Positions 1-8,006 of a DNA stretch of 64,000 bases are shown here, one piece after another (position 1 is the first letter of the stretch; every line of letters starts with the position of its first letter). This stretch comes from Pseudomonas sp. BGr12. Lineage in GTDB: Bacteria > Pseudomonadota > Gammaproteobacteria > Pseudomonadales > Pseudomonadaceae. Under the pieces are notes generated by a model, which searched no databases, was not told the origin of the DNA, and saw nothing but the letters and a program-made list of their open reading frames with translations. The position numbers and the translations under genes are program-made. The stretch is taken from positions 15,507 through 79,506 of the forward strand of contig NZ_JALRNF010000030.1 in the NCBI RefSeq assembly GCF_030272895.1, read 5' to 3'.

Positions 1-1091
1 CGAAGGCTGCTGGCAATGGCGGCGAGCCACCCGGGCGTGGCCGAGGCCCGCGCATACACCAGTTTCCAGCGGCCGATGTCGTGGATGATGGGGGAGGCTG
101 CATCCGGCTTGAGATGGACCTGCAAGGGCTGCAGGCTCAGGTAGCGTGTGCCGGGGGCGTGGCGAAATCCCCAGGGGATGTCCTGGCCGGCATTGCCCTC
201 CAGGTTGTCGAAGTAGCGCTCGCCGCCATAGACGTCGGCAGCGGGCGTGCCGTCAGGTGACTTGATCGCGGCGGCGATCTCGGCCCAGTGGCGTTTATCA
301 TCCAGGGTCTGGGCCTCATCCACCAGCCGCCAGGCACGGGTGATGTTGCCGTGGGCGACGGCCTGCCGGTACCAGGGGAAGGCTTCGTTGCGGTAGGTGT
401 CGCGCAGGCAGGAGTCGAAATAGGCGTCGCCGGTTTTCACCATGGCCTCGGCATCGCCTGCATCGGACAGCCGCTTGAGTGTGGCGACATCGCGCCCGAT
501 TTCTACCCATTTGCGCGCCTTGGCAGGGTCCGGCGCGATGCCCGGCTGTTGCAGGTAGAGGCAGCCGTAGCCCTCAGCCGCCGCCCCGGACAAGCTACCT
601 TGCCCGGCCGCGCGGGACAGCCAGGATTCGGCCTTGCGGTTGCGGTAGGTCCTGATCGGTGAGTCCTTGAAGGTCGGTTCGTCGATGTGCTCGAAGTCCA
701 GGTAGGCCAGGCCCAGTTGCGCGGCGGCCTGGCTGTCGCCTGCCTGCGCTTTGGCGCGGGTGGTATCGAGCCCTGTGCCGTATTCCCACCAGTAGGCCTC
801 TTTGTCGAGATCTGCCGCAACGCCGCCCATGCCCTTGGCATAGACCCGCCTCAGCTCGTCCGATGCAGGCTTTCGATAACCCTGGTCGGCTGCCGCCTGG
901 GTCAACAGTTCGATGCCCCGGGGTACGTCCAGTGGCACTTGCCGTGCGCCTTCAGCGGGTTTCAGTCGATTGAGGTACGCCAGCCCCTGCAGGTAGGCCG
1001 TCTCGGCACTGTCCTGGCCTTGCGCCTGGGCAGGCACGGCGAGGGGGAGCGTGGCGAGCAGGAGCAGTAGCCGGTGCGCGAATCGGGCCAT
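1..1091 (-). CDS. Exported Sel1-repeat protein, C-terminus cut by window edge
   Basis: An open frame runs from ATG at 1091 off the left edge without a stop (about 363 codons visible). It starts with a signal peptide (MARFAHRLLLLLATLPLA, Ala-Gln-Ala cleavage region near residue 24), so the product is probably periplasmic. Several Sel1/TPR-like helical repeats are visible, such as AQAGDSQAAAQLGLAYL and AGDAEAMVKTGDAYF, with conserved small residues and Ala-Tyr pairs. Such proteins are usually protein-interaction scaffolds; no enzymatic motif is seen. It is transcribed away from the HhH gene at 1240. Specific partner and role are unknown. The true C-terminus lies outside the window. Confidence 0.8.
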   Translation of the reverse strand, partial: MARFAHRLLLLLATLPLAVPAQAQGQDSAETAYLQGLAYLNRLKPAEGARQVPLDVPRGIELLTQAAADQGYRKPASDELRRVYAKGMGGVAADLDKEAYWWEYGTGLDTTRAKAQAGDSQAAAQLGLAYLDFEHIDEPTFKDSPIRTYRNRKAESWLSRAAGQGSLSGAAAEGYGCLYLQQPGIAPDPAKARKWVEIGRDVATLKRLSDAGDAEAMVKTGDAYFDSCLRDTYRNEAFPWYRQAVAHGNITRAWRLVDEAQTLDDKRHWAEIAAAIKSPDGTPAADVYGGERYFDNLEGNAGQDIPWGFRHAPGTRYLSLQPLQVHLKPDAASPIIHDIGRWKLVYARASATPGWLAAIASSL

Positions 1092-1239
1092 GACATGCCT
1101 CGTTGCACAGGGTGCGGCTTTGGAGGTCAGGCGAGCCTGTCGAACTGCAGGAGGGCGCGCATCCGGACTTCACCGGTCAGGCATGGTAATTATAGGGCGC
1201 TTCATGGACTCCTACTCTGGTCAGTCAAAAGGAATGGAT

Positions 1240-1488
1240 ATGGAATTTTCAGCGGAAGAAAAGCAAAGGTTACTGAGCGTCAAAGGTGTCGGTCCGACGG
1301 TGGTGCAGCGGCTTGAGCAGTTGGGGATTTTCACCCTCGATCAACTGAGCAGGGCCGATGCGCTCGATGTCGTCACCCAGGCTTCTGCCCTGGTCGGCTC
1401 CAGCTGCTGGAAGAACAGTCCGCAGGCGCGGGCAGCGATTCAGGCTGCGATCGCCAAGGCCCGGGAAGTGGTGGAGGGCGCGGATTAA
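1240..1488 (+). CDS. Small helix-hairpin-helix protein
   Basis: An 82-residue protein with a helix-hairpin-helix core near residues 12-32 (VKGVGPTVVQRLEQLGI, hairpin GVGP) followed by a second helical pair. This fold in small bacterial proteins usually binds DNA non-specifically or resembles the DUF4332/pathogenicity-locus type HhH. I chose ATG 1240 because AAAGGA at 1228-1233 is spaced about 7 bases from it; in-frame ATGs at 1204 and 1234 also exist but are less well placed. Its 3' end overlaps the convergent gene at 1485 by four bases. The cellular role is not known. Confidence 0.7.
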   Translation: MEFSAEEKQRLLSVKGVGPTVVQRLEQLGIFTLDQLSRADALDVVTQASALVGSSCWKNSPQARAAIQAAIAKAREVVEGAD

Positions 1489-1922
1489 CGTCCGTTCAGG
1501 TGATGGCCCAGGTCTCCGGCCAGGTCCAGCAGGGAGTAGTCGCGAAAGCTGAAACGCCACTGCTGGTCGATGCGCTCGAACTCATCGTGGTAGCGCCCTG
1601 CGGCGATAGGTTGCAGGGGGTGCCCGGGAGGTGCCTGAAGGACCGTGTAGTACGAGCGCACGGTCGCCCTGGCTGAAGCGTCATCGATATCGATGATCGG
1701 ATTGCTGATGATGTGTCGGGTCCGCGGCGTTCCACAGGGATAGATGATCAAACGTTGCTGCCAGATGCGCAGGATGCCTGCCTCGTCCAGATAGGTGTCG
1801 CAGCCCGGGACTTTGATCCGCGCATGGCGAAAGAGGGCGGCGGCGCCTTGCAGATCGCCGCTGTCCATGGTCTCGGCGTAGCGGTAGAGCAGGTTGGTGA
1901 TTGCGATAAGGTCATTGCTCAT
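1485..1922 (-). CDS. SnoaL-like / NTF2-fold protein
   Basis: A 145-residue protein with the pattern of the SnoaL-like NTF2 superfamily: N-terminal helices (ITNLLYRYAETMDSGD), a central region with TRHIISNPIIDIDD, and a C-terminal sheet with GRYHDEFERIDQQWRFSFR. Family members include small cyclases, isomerases and dehydratases of aromatic or polyketide substrates, but many have no known activity. ATG 1922 starts the family-typical N-terminus. It lies 3' of a REP pair and downstream of the OYE gene on the same strand (187-bp gap), so cotranscription is uncertain. Substrate cannot be inferred. Confidence 0.75.
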   Translation of the reverse strand: MSNDLIAITNLLYRYAETMDSGDLQGAAALFRHARIKVPGCDTYLDEAGILRIWQQRLIIYPCGTPRTRHIISNPIIDIDDASARATVRSYYTVLQAPPGHPLQPIAAGRYHDEFERIDQQWRFSFRDYSLLDLAGDLGHHLNGR

Positions 1923-2020
1923 TGGTCATCCTGGCTCATGGATCCTGTCCGGGACATCGTCACCAGCACAGCGGCAGACGGCATCGTCCATCCAGACGAT
2001 CGCTGCGGCCGCTGCGCGCC

Positions 2021-2091
2021 CGATCGCAGCCTGGCGGCAGCTCCTACAGATGCCCTGCAATCACTGTAGGAGCTGGCGAAGCCTGCGATCG
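2021..2091. repeat. REP-type inverted repeat pair (CTGGCGAAGCCTGCGATCG type)
   Basis: The right arm reads GTAGGAGCTGGCGAAGCCTG followed by CGATCG. The left arm is an imperfect inverse copy (GATCGCAGCCTGGCGGCAGC). The same unit recurs at 19412-19486, 58917-58994 and 63881-63906. It is extragenic, between two same-strand genes. Confidence 0.8.
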
Positions 2092-2109
2092 ACTGCGCAG
2101 CAGTCGCCA

Positions 2110-3345
2110 TCAGCTTTCGGCACGCTGCGCCATCCACTGCCGGTACTGGCGGGCACGCAGGGCGTTGGCCAGCTGTTGCCCAAGCAACGCCCGAAGCGGC
2201 CAGACCTTCGGGTCGGGCGCTCGGCCCAGGCTGAGCTTGCGCAACTGGAACTTGACCAGGGCCATGTTCGCCAGCGATGCCAGCGGTTTGTTCTTCCAAG
2301 TGATGGGTGGCATCTGCGGCGCCGTGTCCTTGCCCCGCAGCCAGTCGCGCGGCAGGTTGGGGGCGATGGCCAGTGCAGTGCCCATGCCGGCCATGGCTAC
2401 GCCGCTGCCCAGCACCTGTTCGGCAACCACCCGGCGACGTATGCCGCCGGTGACCATCAACGGCATCCTGGCCACCTGCTGCACATCCCGGGCGAATTCC
2501 AGAAAATACGCTTCGCGGGCGAGGGTGCGGCCATCACGGGCCTGGCCCTGCATGGCCGGCGCCTCGTAGCTGCCTCCCGACAACTCAACCAGGTCCACGG
2601 CCTGGTCATTGAGCAGCTTGACCACTTCGCGGGCATCGTCGGCGCTGAAGCCGCCGCGCTGGAAGTCGGCGGAGTTGAGTTTGACCGCCACGGCAAACTG
2701 CGCAGACACCACGGCCCGCACCGCCTTGACGATTTCCAGTAGCAGACGGGCACGGTTTTCCAGCGGCCCGCCCCAGGCATCGGTACGCTGGTTGGCCAGC
2801 GGCGACAGGAACTGGCTCAGCAGGTAGCCATGGGCGGCGTGGATCTGTACGCCGTTGAAGCCAGCACGTTCGGCCAGTTGCGCGGTGCGGGCGAAACGCT
2901 GGATCACTTCATCGATCATGTCCTCGGTCATCGCCTGGGGCAGATTGAAGTGCCTGGACAGGTTGCCCAGCTCCAGCGCCACTGCCGAGGGGGCCCAGGT
3001 CGGCTGGCCGAGATTGGCCGGCATCTGCCGGCCAGGGTGGTTGATCTGCAGCCAGAACTGCGCACCGCGCGCGCGGCCGATGGCGGCCCAGCGCTTGAAC
3101 TTGTCCAGCTGCCGGTCGTCCTCCAGCACCACGCCCCCGGGGCCGGTCATGGCCCGGCGGTCAACCATCACGTTGCCGCTGATCAACAGGCCGGCACCAC
3201 CCTCGGCCCAGGCCTGGTAGAGGCGCATCAGCTCGGCCGAGGGCGCCTGGTCGGCATCGGCCATGTTCTCTTCCATCGCGGCCTTGGCCAGGCGATTGGC
3301 GATCACGCCGCCGTTGGGGAGCATCAGTGTGTCGAACAGGTTCAT
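2110..3345 (-). CDS. NADH:flavin oxidoreductase, old yellow enzyme family
   Basis: A 411-residue FMN-dependent TIM-barrel reductase of the OYE/2,4-dienoyl-CoA-reductase-like group. Visible family signatures are the N-terminal NRLAKAAMEE substrate/FMN segment, WLQINHPGRQ, the conserved IHAAHGYLLSQFLSP segment, and VTGGIRRR in the C-terminal phosphate-binding region. Members reduce activated C=C bonds of enals, enones or nitro compounds with NAD(P)H. ATG 3345 is preferred over the upstream in-frame start because GAGGTGG precedes it. The gene is divergent from a MerR regulator across a perfect palindrome, which suggests inducible expression by an electrophile or related ligand (inference). Confidence 0.9.
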   Translation of the reverse strand: MNLFDTLMLPNGGVIANRLAKAAMEENMADADQAPSAELMRLYQAWAEGGAGLLISGNVMVDRRAMTGPGGVVLEDDRQLDKFKRWAAIGRARGAQFWLQINHPGRQMPANLGQPTWAPSAVALELGNLSRHFNLPQAMTEDMIDEVIQRFARTAQLAERAGFNGVQIHAAHGYLLSQFLSPLANQRTDAWGGPLENRARLLLEIVKAVRAVVSAQFAVAVKLNSADFQRGGFSADDAREVVKLLNDQAVDLVELSGGSYEAPAMQGQARDGRTLAREAYFLEFARDVQQVARMPLMVTGGIRRRVVAEQVLGSGVAMAGMGTALAIAPNLPRDWLRGKDTAPQMPPITWKNKPLASLANMALVKFQLRKLSLGRAPDPKVWPLRALLGQQLANALRARQYRQWMAQRAES

Positions 3346-3381
3346 GGGGGCCACCTCTATTGATCGTGGATCAACCATAAG

Positions 3382-3399
3382 ATTAAAGTTAACTTTAAT
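3382..3399. promoter_or_regulatory. Perfect 18-bp palindrome, probable MerR-type operator
   Basis: ATTAAAGTTAACTTTAAT is a perfect palindrome in the 81-bp divergent intergenic region between the OYE gene (ATG 3345) and the MerR gene (ATG 3427). MerR regulators bind such dyads between the -35 and -10 elements of their target promoter. That this dyad is the operator is inference from position and symmetry. Confidence 0.75.
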
Positions 3400-3426
3400 G
3401 TCAACAGCCTTTTGGGAGAGCGCGCA

Positions 3427-3843
3427 ATGAGGATTGGAGAGCTGGCCAAGCGCAGCGGCCTGACGGCTTCACGTATCCGCTTCTACGAGTCCAGCGGCCT
3501 GATCACGTCGGTGACGCGCAAGGCCAATGGCTATCGCGACTACAGCCCGGACGCGGTGTGGATCCTGCAGATCATCACCGGCGCCCAGCGTGCCGGGTTC
3601 TCGCTCGATGAAATCCGCCACCTGTTGCCGGTCAGCCCCAATGCCTGGCAACACGACGAGTTGCTCGCCGGCCTCAAGGGCAAGGTCGCCGAAATCGAGG
3701 CGCTGCAGCAGCAGCTCGAGCAGAACCGGGCGCAACTGCTGCTGGTGATCGAAAGCATCGAGAACCGCCCCGAAGAGCGGCCCTGCGCCGACAACGCGCA
3801 GTTGTTGCTCAAGCGCCTGCAGGCCAACACCACCGACGCGTAG
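3427..3843 (+). CDS. MerR family transcriptional regulator
   Basis: A 138-residue MerR-type regulator. The N-terminal winged helix (MRIGELAKRSGLTASRIRFYE) is canonical, followed by a linker and a long C-terminal dimerisation coiled coil (about residues 80-118, EIEALQQQLEQNRAQLLLVIES). There is no Cys pair at the C-terminus typical of metal sensors, so an organic or electrophilic effector is more likely. ATG 3427 follows GGGAGAG; the upstream TTG at 3412 is less likely. It is divergent from the OYE reductase and probably controls that gene and itself through the 3382-3399 dyad. Confidence 0.9.
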   Translation: MRIGELAKRSGLTASRIRFYESSGLITSVTRKANGYRDYSPDAVWILQIITGAQRAGFSLDEIRHLLPVSPNAWQHDELLAGLKGKVAEIEALQQQLEQNRAQLLLVIESIENRPEERPCADNAQLLLKRLQANTTDA

Positions 3844-3848
3844 CCGCT

Positions 3849-3936
3849 GTGGGAGCGGGCTTGCCCCGCGATGCGATATGGCTGACAACACGCAATCGCG
3901 GGGCAAGTCGAGTCGTCGCACCGCCGCTCCTACAGC
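3849..3936. repeat. REP inverted pair (GCGGGCTTGCCCCGCGAT type)
   Basis: GTGGGAGCGGGCTTGCCCCG with CGATG lies at the left and an imperfect inverse copy (ATCGCGGGGCAAGTCG, then GCCGCTCCTACAG) at the right, forming a long cruciform between the merR and GGDEF genes. The right arm is degraded in the middle. Intact pairs occur at 14231, 41439 and 62261. Confidence 0.85.
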
Positions 3937-4045
3937 CGTTTTCGATCAGCTACGCTTCAGGCGCATGGGCCGTCTTGTGGACCGGCCAGCAGGGGGGCGG
4001 GGCAGCAGTACCCCGCAGCAGTAAAGCATCCGTACGGCAGTATTC

Positions 4046-5611
4046 ATGAGCAAACTAGGTCCCATGTCCATCGGCCTGCGCGGCCTGATCCTGAGTTTCG
4101 TCCTGCTGGCCGTGCTGGCCACACTGTGCAATAGCCTGTTCGTGGCCTGGGGCGTGCAACGTGACGCCCTGGTGCATTCGGCGCTGGAGGCCAACCGCGC
4201 CTACGCCTTCAAGGTCGCTTCGAGCATCACCGCCTTTCTCACGTCGGTGCATGAGCGCATGAGTTTCAGCAGCCAGCGGCTTGGGCGCGACTTTTCCAAT
4301 GCGCAGCTGCTCAAGGATGAGGCCATGCGCCTGCAAGCCCAGGATACAGAGCTCAACACCGTGCTGATCGTCGATGCCAACGGCAGGGTGGTGCAGAACT
4401 GGCCCGAGGTGCCGGCAATGCTCGGCACGCGGATCCAGTCCGAGGAAATCCAGCAGGCACTGGCCGAGCAGCGTCCCCTGGTCAGTCATGCCTACACCAC
4501 CCTGACGGGCCAGATGGTCGTGGCGATTTCCCAGCCGATCTTCAGCCCGTCGGGGCAGTTTCTCGGGGTCATCGCCGGGTCGGTGTTCATTCAGCAGCGC
4601 AGCGTGCTGCACACCCTGATCGGCAACCACTATCACCAGGACGGCACGGTTGCCTTCGTGGCCGACGAGCACCGGCGCTTGCTCTATCACACCGATATCA
4701 CCAAGGTCGGCGAGCTGTTGACCAGCAGTCCGACGATCGATGCCGCCTTGCGCGGCGAGAGCGGGGCCATGGAAGCCATCAACTACCAGGGCATTCCGGT
4801 GCTGGCAGGTTACGCCCAGGTCGCCGACGCCAACTGGACCGTGGTCTCGCAATTGCCGCGCGAGCTGGCCCTGGCACCGCTGGGCAAACTGATGCGCGAC
4901 ATGCTCGTGAAGATCATTCCCGCCGGTGTGCTTGGTTTGCTGTTGATCCTGCTGGGAACCATGTTGATCACCCGCCCGCTGCGACAACTGGCCAACAGTG
5001 CGACGCAGCTTTCAGCGCCGGAAACCACTGGCCAGTTGCAAGCTATCAATGCCTGGTATGCCGAGGCTGCGGCCATTCGTGCAGCACTGCTGGATGGGGT
5101 TCAGCTGCTCCAGCAGAAACTTGGCAGACTCAAGAGGGATGCACAGAACGACCCCCTGACAGGCCTGGCCAACCGTCGGGCGATGAACAAGGCCCTTGAG
5201 ACACTGGACCAGGAGGGCCGGCACTATGCTGCCCTGGCCCTGGATATCGATCGCTTCAAGCGGGTCAACGACACCTTTGGCCATGACATCGGTGACCTGG
5301 TGCTCAAGCAGATGGCTGCGATCATCCAGCAAAATTCCCGCGAGGATGACCTGGCCTGCCGGGCAGGTGGCGAGGAGTTCGTGCTGCTGTTGCCGGACAC
5401 CAGCCTTGAACGTGCCGGGGAAATTGCCGAACGCATTCGCCAGTCCATCGCCAGCACCCCGATCGAGCCGGCGGGGACGTTGACCATTTCCATCGGCGTG
5501 GCCTGTCGCAGCGAGCAGACACCCACGCCGGAGGCGATCCTCAAGTGCGCGGACGAATTGCTCTACCGGGCCAAGCAGGAGGGGCGCAACCGGGTGGTGG
5601 TGCAGGCTTAG
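4046..5611 (+). CDS. Cache-domain diguanylate cyclase
   Basis: A 521-residue membrane sensor that should make c-di-GMP from two GTP. Order: a transmembrane helix (about residues 10-32), a periplasmic dCache-type sensor (about 35-285), a second transmembrane helix (about 290-312), a HAMP-like linker, and a C-terminal GGDEF domain (about 355-520). The active-site motif is GGEEF at residues 441-445, so it is predicted active. An RxxD inhibitory site (REDD, 432-435) sits five residues before it, so product inhibition is likely. DPLTGLANRRAM marks the domain start. ATG 4046 lacks a strong ribosome site; ATG 4064 after AGG is an alternative. No effector gene adjoins it. Confidence 0.93.
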   Translation: MSKLGPMSIGLRGLILSFVLLAVLATLCNSLFVAWGVQRDALVHSALEANRAYAFKVASSITAFLTSVHERMSFSSQRLGRDFSNAQLLKDEAMRLQAQDTELNTVLIVDANGRVVQNWPEVPAMLGTRIQSEEIQQALAEQRPLVSHAYTTLTGQMVVAISQPIFSPSGQFLGVIAGSVFIQQRSVLHTLIGNHYHQDGTVAFVADEHRRLLYHTDITKVGELLTSSPTIDAALRGESGAMEAINYQGIPVLAGYAQVADANWTVVSQLPRELALAPLGKLMRDMLVKIIPAGVLGLLLILLGTMLITRPLRQLANSATQLSAPETTGQLQAINAWYAEAAAIRAALLDGVQLLQQKLGRLKRDAQNDPLTGLANRRAMNKALETLDQEGRHYAALALDIDRFKRVNDTFGHDIGDLVLKQMAAIIQQNSREDDLACRAGGEEFVLLLPDTSLERAGEIAERIRQSIASTPIEPAGTLTISIGVACRSEQTPTPEAILKCADELLYRAKQEGRNRVVVQA

Positions 5612-5955
5612 CCGAGGATGAAGTAGGTCTTGCGCACCGTCTCGACGATCTCCCATTCACCATGGGTCTCGGCGGCAAAGTAGATCGAGTCGCCGGCCTT
5701 GAAATGAATGGGCTCGCCGCCGTCGGGGGTGAAGCTGCCCTTGCCTTCGATGAAGTAGCTGAATTCGGCCTGCATCACCGCGCGGCGCAAGCGGCCGGGC
5801 GAACATTCCCAGAAACCACCGGAGACGTTTTGCGTGGCGATGTCATGGTGCACGGCCGTGCGCGTCATTGGCACCGGTTCACCAACGGGCAGGCTGGCGG
5901 GCACCGGCTCGCTGAACTGGTGGTCGTTTTCAAGGCGGATCAGAACAGGGGACAT
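5608..5955 (-). CDS. Cupin-domain protein
   Basis: A 115-residue single-domain cupin, with the beta-barrel motif around FSYFIEGKGSFTPDGG and a second motif GDSIYFAAETHGEWEI. It resembles the (S)-ureidoglycine-aminohydrolase/DUF861-like small cupins often found beside amine-oxidising FAD enzymes. GAGGA precedes ATG 5955. It lies 9 bp downstream of the FAD oxidoreductase on the same strand, so the two are almost certainly cotranscribed. Its 3' end overlaps the convergent GGDEF gene by four bases. Enzymatic or sensing function is not established. Confidence 0.85.
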   Translation of the reverse strand: MSPVLIRLENDHQFSEPVPASLPVGEPVPMTRTAVHHDIATQNVSGGFWECSPGRLRRAVMQAEFSYFIEGKGSFTPDGGEPIHFKAGDSIYFAAETHGEWEIVETVRKTYFILG

Positions 5956-5964
5956 GGCGTTTCC

Positions 5965-7371
5965 TCAGGATTTGTCTTCAAGACCAGCAGGGGCAAAGCC
6001 GGCCATCATCACGTCCAGCCGGTTTGCCTTGTTACCGCCAAGCTCGGCGCGCTCTTTGCGCAGCACCGAACCACGGACCAGGGTGCCGCCGAGGTAGCGC
6101 AGCGGCTCCGGCGGGAAGGGTTTGCAGCGCCGGCCGACCAGCGCGCAGGTGCTCCATTGATCGTTCCTGCCCAGCGCCAGGCTCGCCAGGATGCGCCCGC
6201 CCAGGCGGCTCGGGCCGACACCGTTGCCGCTCCAGCCGATGCCGTAGTGAATGTTGTCGCTGCCATCGATGTGGTTGAACACCGGCAGGCTGTCGTAGGT
6301 GCGATCGATCGGGCCGGACCAGGCGTGGCTGACGCCGACATCGTCGAGCATGGGGTAGGTACGGCGCAGGTCGGAGGTGGTCAGGCCGATGCCCTCGGCG
6401 TCTTCGCTGAATACCTCGCCCATGCGCGAGCCATAGGACAGCGACCCGGTACCCTTGCCGAAGGCAATCCGGCCATCGCCGGTGGTGCGGTAGTAATCGA
6501 CCAGCAGTTGCGAGTCGGTTATCGCTTCGCCGCCGCTCCAGCCCATGCCGTCCAGGCGGTTGCCAAGGGGCTGGGTGACTACGATGGAACTGCCGACCGG
6601 CACGAACAGTTTCGCCAGTTCAGGGATGGCCGATGACCAGGCGTTGGTGGCCAGCACCACATTGCCGGCCTCGACGCGGCCGTTGGCGGTGATCAGCCGC
6701 ACCGGGCGTCCGGGCTGGATTTCGCTGACGGCAGTGCCTTCATAAATCTCGACGCCAGCCTCGATCGCCACCCTGCGCATACCGCGCACCAGGGCGGCCG
6801 GTTGCACCGTGGCGTTACTGCGTTCGAGCACACCGGCCAGGTGAACGCTCGAACCGGTGCGCCTGGCCACCTCCTGGCGTGACAGCCGCTCGAACGGTCG
6901 GGCACCCACGCGCTCGCAGGCGGCCAGGGTACCGTTCCAGGCATCGATATGGGCCTCGCAGGTGGCCGTCCATAGCCAGCCCTTTTGCCGGAAGGCGGCG
7001 TCGATGCCGTGCTGCTGGCAGAACTCGCCCAGTTCACCGATGGCCCGCTCGGCACTTTTGGCCAGAAAGGTCGCCTGCTCGGTGGAGCAGAACGAGGTGA
7101 GCGACTGGATCTTCGGCCACCAGGACATCACGAAACCGCCATTGCGCCCCGAGGCCCCGCCACCGCACACATCCTGCTCCAGCACCATGACCCGGCAATC
7201 GGGCTCGTGCGCCTTGATCGTCAGTGCCGTCCACAAGCCGACGAAGCCACCACCGACAATCACGATATCGGCCAAATGTGCACCCTGCAGGGCTGGCGAA
7301 GGTTGCAGGGCAGGCTCGATCGACTGCAGCCAGAAGCTGCGTTTCAACGGGGCAACGGCAGGGAATTTCAT
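5965..7371 (-). CDS. FAD-dependent amine/D-amino acid oxidase family enzyme (PuuB-like)
   Basis: A 468-residue DAO-family flavoprotein. The Rossmann dinucleotide motif IVIVGGGFVGLWTA lies near residues 37-50, followed by the FAD-contacting GGGASGRNGGFV segment typical of gamma-glutamylputrescine oxidase-like enzymes. A C-terminal FAD-binding segment (IHYGIGWSGNGVGPSR) is also clear. Members oxidise primary or secondary amines to imines. ATG 7371 is used; the GTG at 7377 would add only two residues. It heads a two-gene operon with the cupin and is divergent from RidA, dehydrogenase and MFS genes. Context supports catabolism of an amine, but the substrate is not shown. Confidence 0.88.
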   Translation of the reverse strand: MKFPAVAPLKRSFWLQSIEPALQPSPALQGAHLADIVIVGGGFVGLWTALTIKAHEPDCRVMVLEQDVCGGGASGRNGGFVMSWWPKIQSLTSFCSTEQATFLAKSAERAIGELGEFCQQHGIDAAFRQKGWLWTATCEAHIDAWNGTLAACERVGARPFERLSRQEVARRTGSSVHLAGVLERSNATVQPAALVRGMRRVAIEAGVEIYEGTAVSEIQPGRPVRLITANGRVEAGNVVLATNAWSSAIPELAKLFVPVGSSIVVTQPLGNRLDGMGWSGGEAITDSQLLVDYYRTTGDGRIAFGKGTGSLSYGSRMGEVFSEDAEGIGLTTSDLRRTYPMLDDVGVSHAWSGPIDRTYDSLPVFNHIDGSDNIHYGIGWSGNGVGPSRLGGRILASLALGRNDQWSTCALVGRRCKPFPPEPLRYLGGTLVRGSVLRKERAELGGNKANRLDVMMAGFAPAGLEDKS

Positions 7372-7454
7372 GGGCACGTCTCGTGGCGAGTGAAGGACGG
7401 GAGACTGTTGTTATGGTCTCGAAGCTATCGCCAGATCAGTAAAAAAACAACACA

Positions 7455-7477
7455 AAAATTTACCAATGGGAAATTTT
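7455..7477. promoter_or_regulatory. AT-rich inverted repeat in divergent promoter
   Basis: AAAATTTACC and GGGAAATTTT are 10-bp inverted arms with one mismatch and a 3-bp spacer. They lie in an AT-rich island between the divergent FAD oxidoreductase and RidA genes. The symmetric position suggests a shared operator, perhaps for the GlxA/AraC regulator at 10345 (inference). Confidence 0.45.
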
Positions 7478-7620
7478 AATAGGATTTTTTAATTTTGCCG
7501 AATTCTCCTGTTTATCGTCATTTTCTTCCTAGCCGGGCGCTCGCAGCCGGCCACAGACTTTTCGCCAGTGCCCGCCAGCCTGGCGGCATCGCCCCTAGAA
7601 CAATGACAAGAGAGGTCGGC

Positions 7621-7968
7621 ATGAACCTGCAACGATTGGGCGGCAACGCCCGCTACAGCCTGTGTGTGATCTGCGAAGGCAGGATCGAGACCGCCGGCAT
7701 CGTCGCCCGCGACCCGGAGCAGGGCATCGGTGCGCAAACCCGCGACGTGCTGCAGCAACTGGACGACATCCTGGCCATGGCCCTGGTCGACAAGTCGCGC
7801 CTGACCCGGGTGCAGATCTGGCTCGCCGACATGGCCGACTTCGAGGTGATGAACGAGGTCTACGACGCCTGGGTCGACCGCGCCAACCCGCCGGTGCGTG
7901 CCTGCGTGGGCGCGGCGTTGGCCGACAGCCGTTACCGCCTGGAAATCCAGGCCTCGGCCGTCAGCTGA
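7621..7968 (+). CDS. RidA family (YjgF/YER057c/UK114) protein
   Basis: A 115-residue RidA-type protein. RidA proteins hydrolyse reactive enamine/imine intermediates to keto acids plus ammonia. The family's C-terminal signature is visible as NPPVRACVGAALADSRYRLEIQ, including the Arg that normally holds the substrate carboxylate (PVRACV). GAGAGG precedes ATG 7621. It is first in a likely operon with the D-2-hydroxyacid dehydrogenase and MFS genes and divergent from the amine-oxidising flavoprotein. The expected job is to hydrolyse the imine made by that enzyme. Confidence 0.9.
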   Translation: MNLQRLGGNARYSLCVICEGRIETAGIVARDPEQGIGAQTRDVLQQLDDILAMALVDKSRLTRVQIWLADMADFEVMNEVYDAWVDRANPPVRACVGAALADSRYRLEIQASAVS

Positions 7969-8006
7969 CGGAAGAGCAAAACACTCGATGCCCCACGGAG
8001 GTGTCC

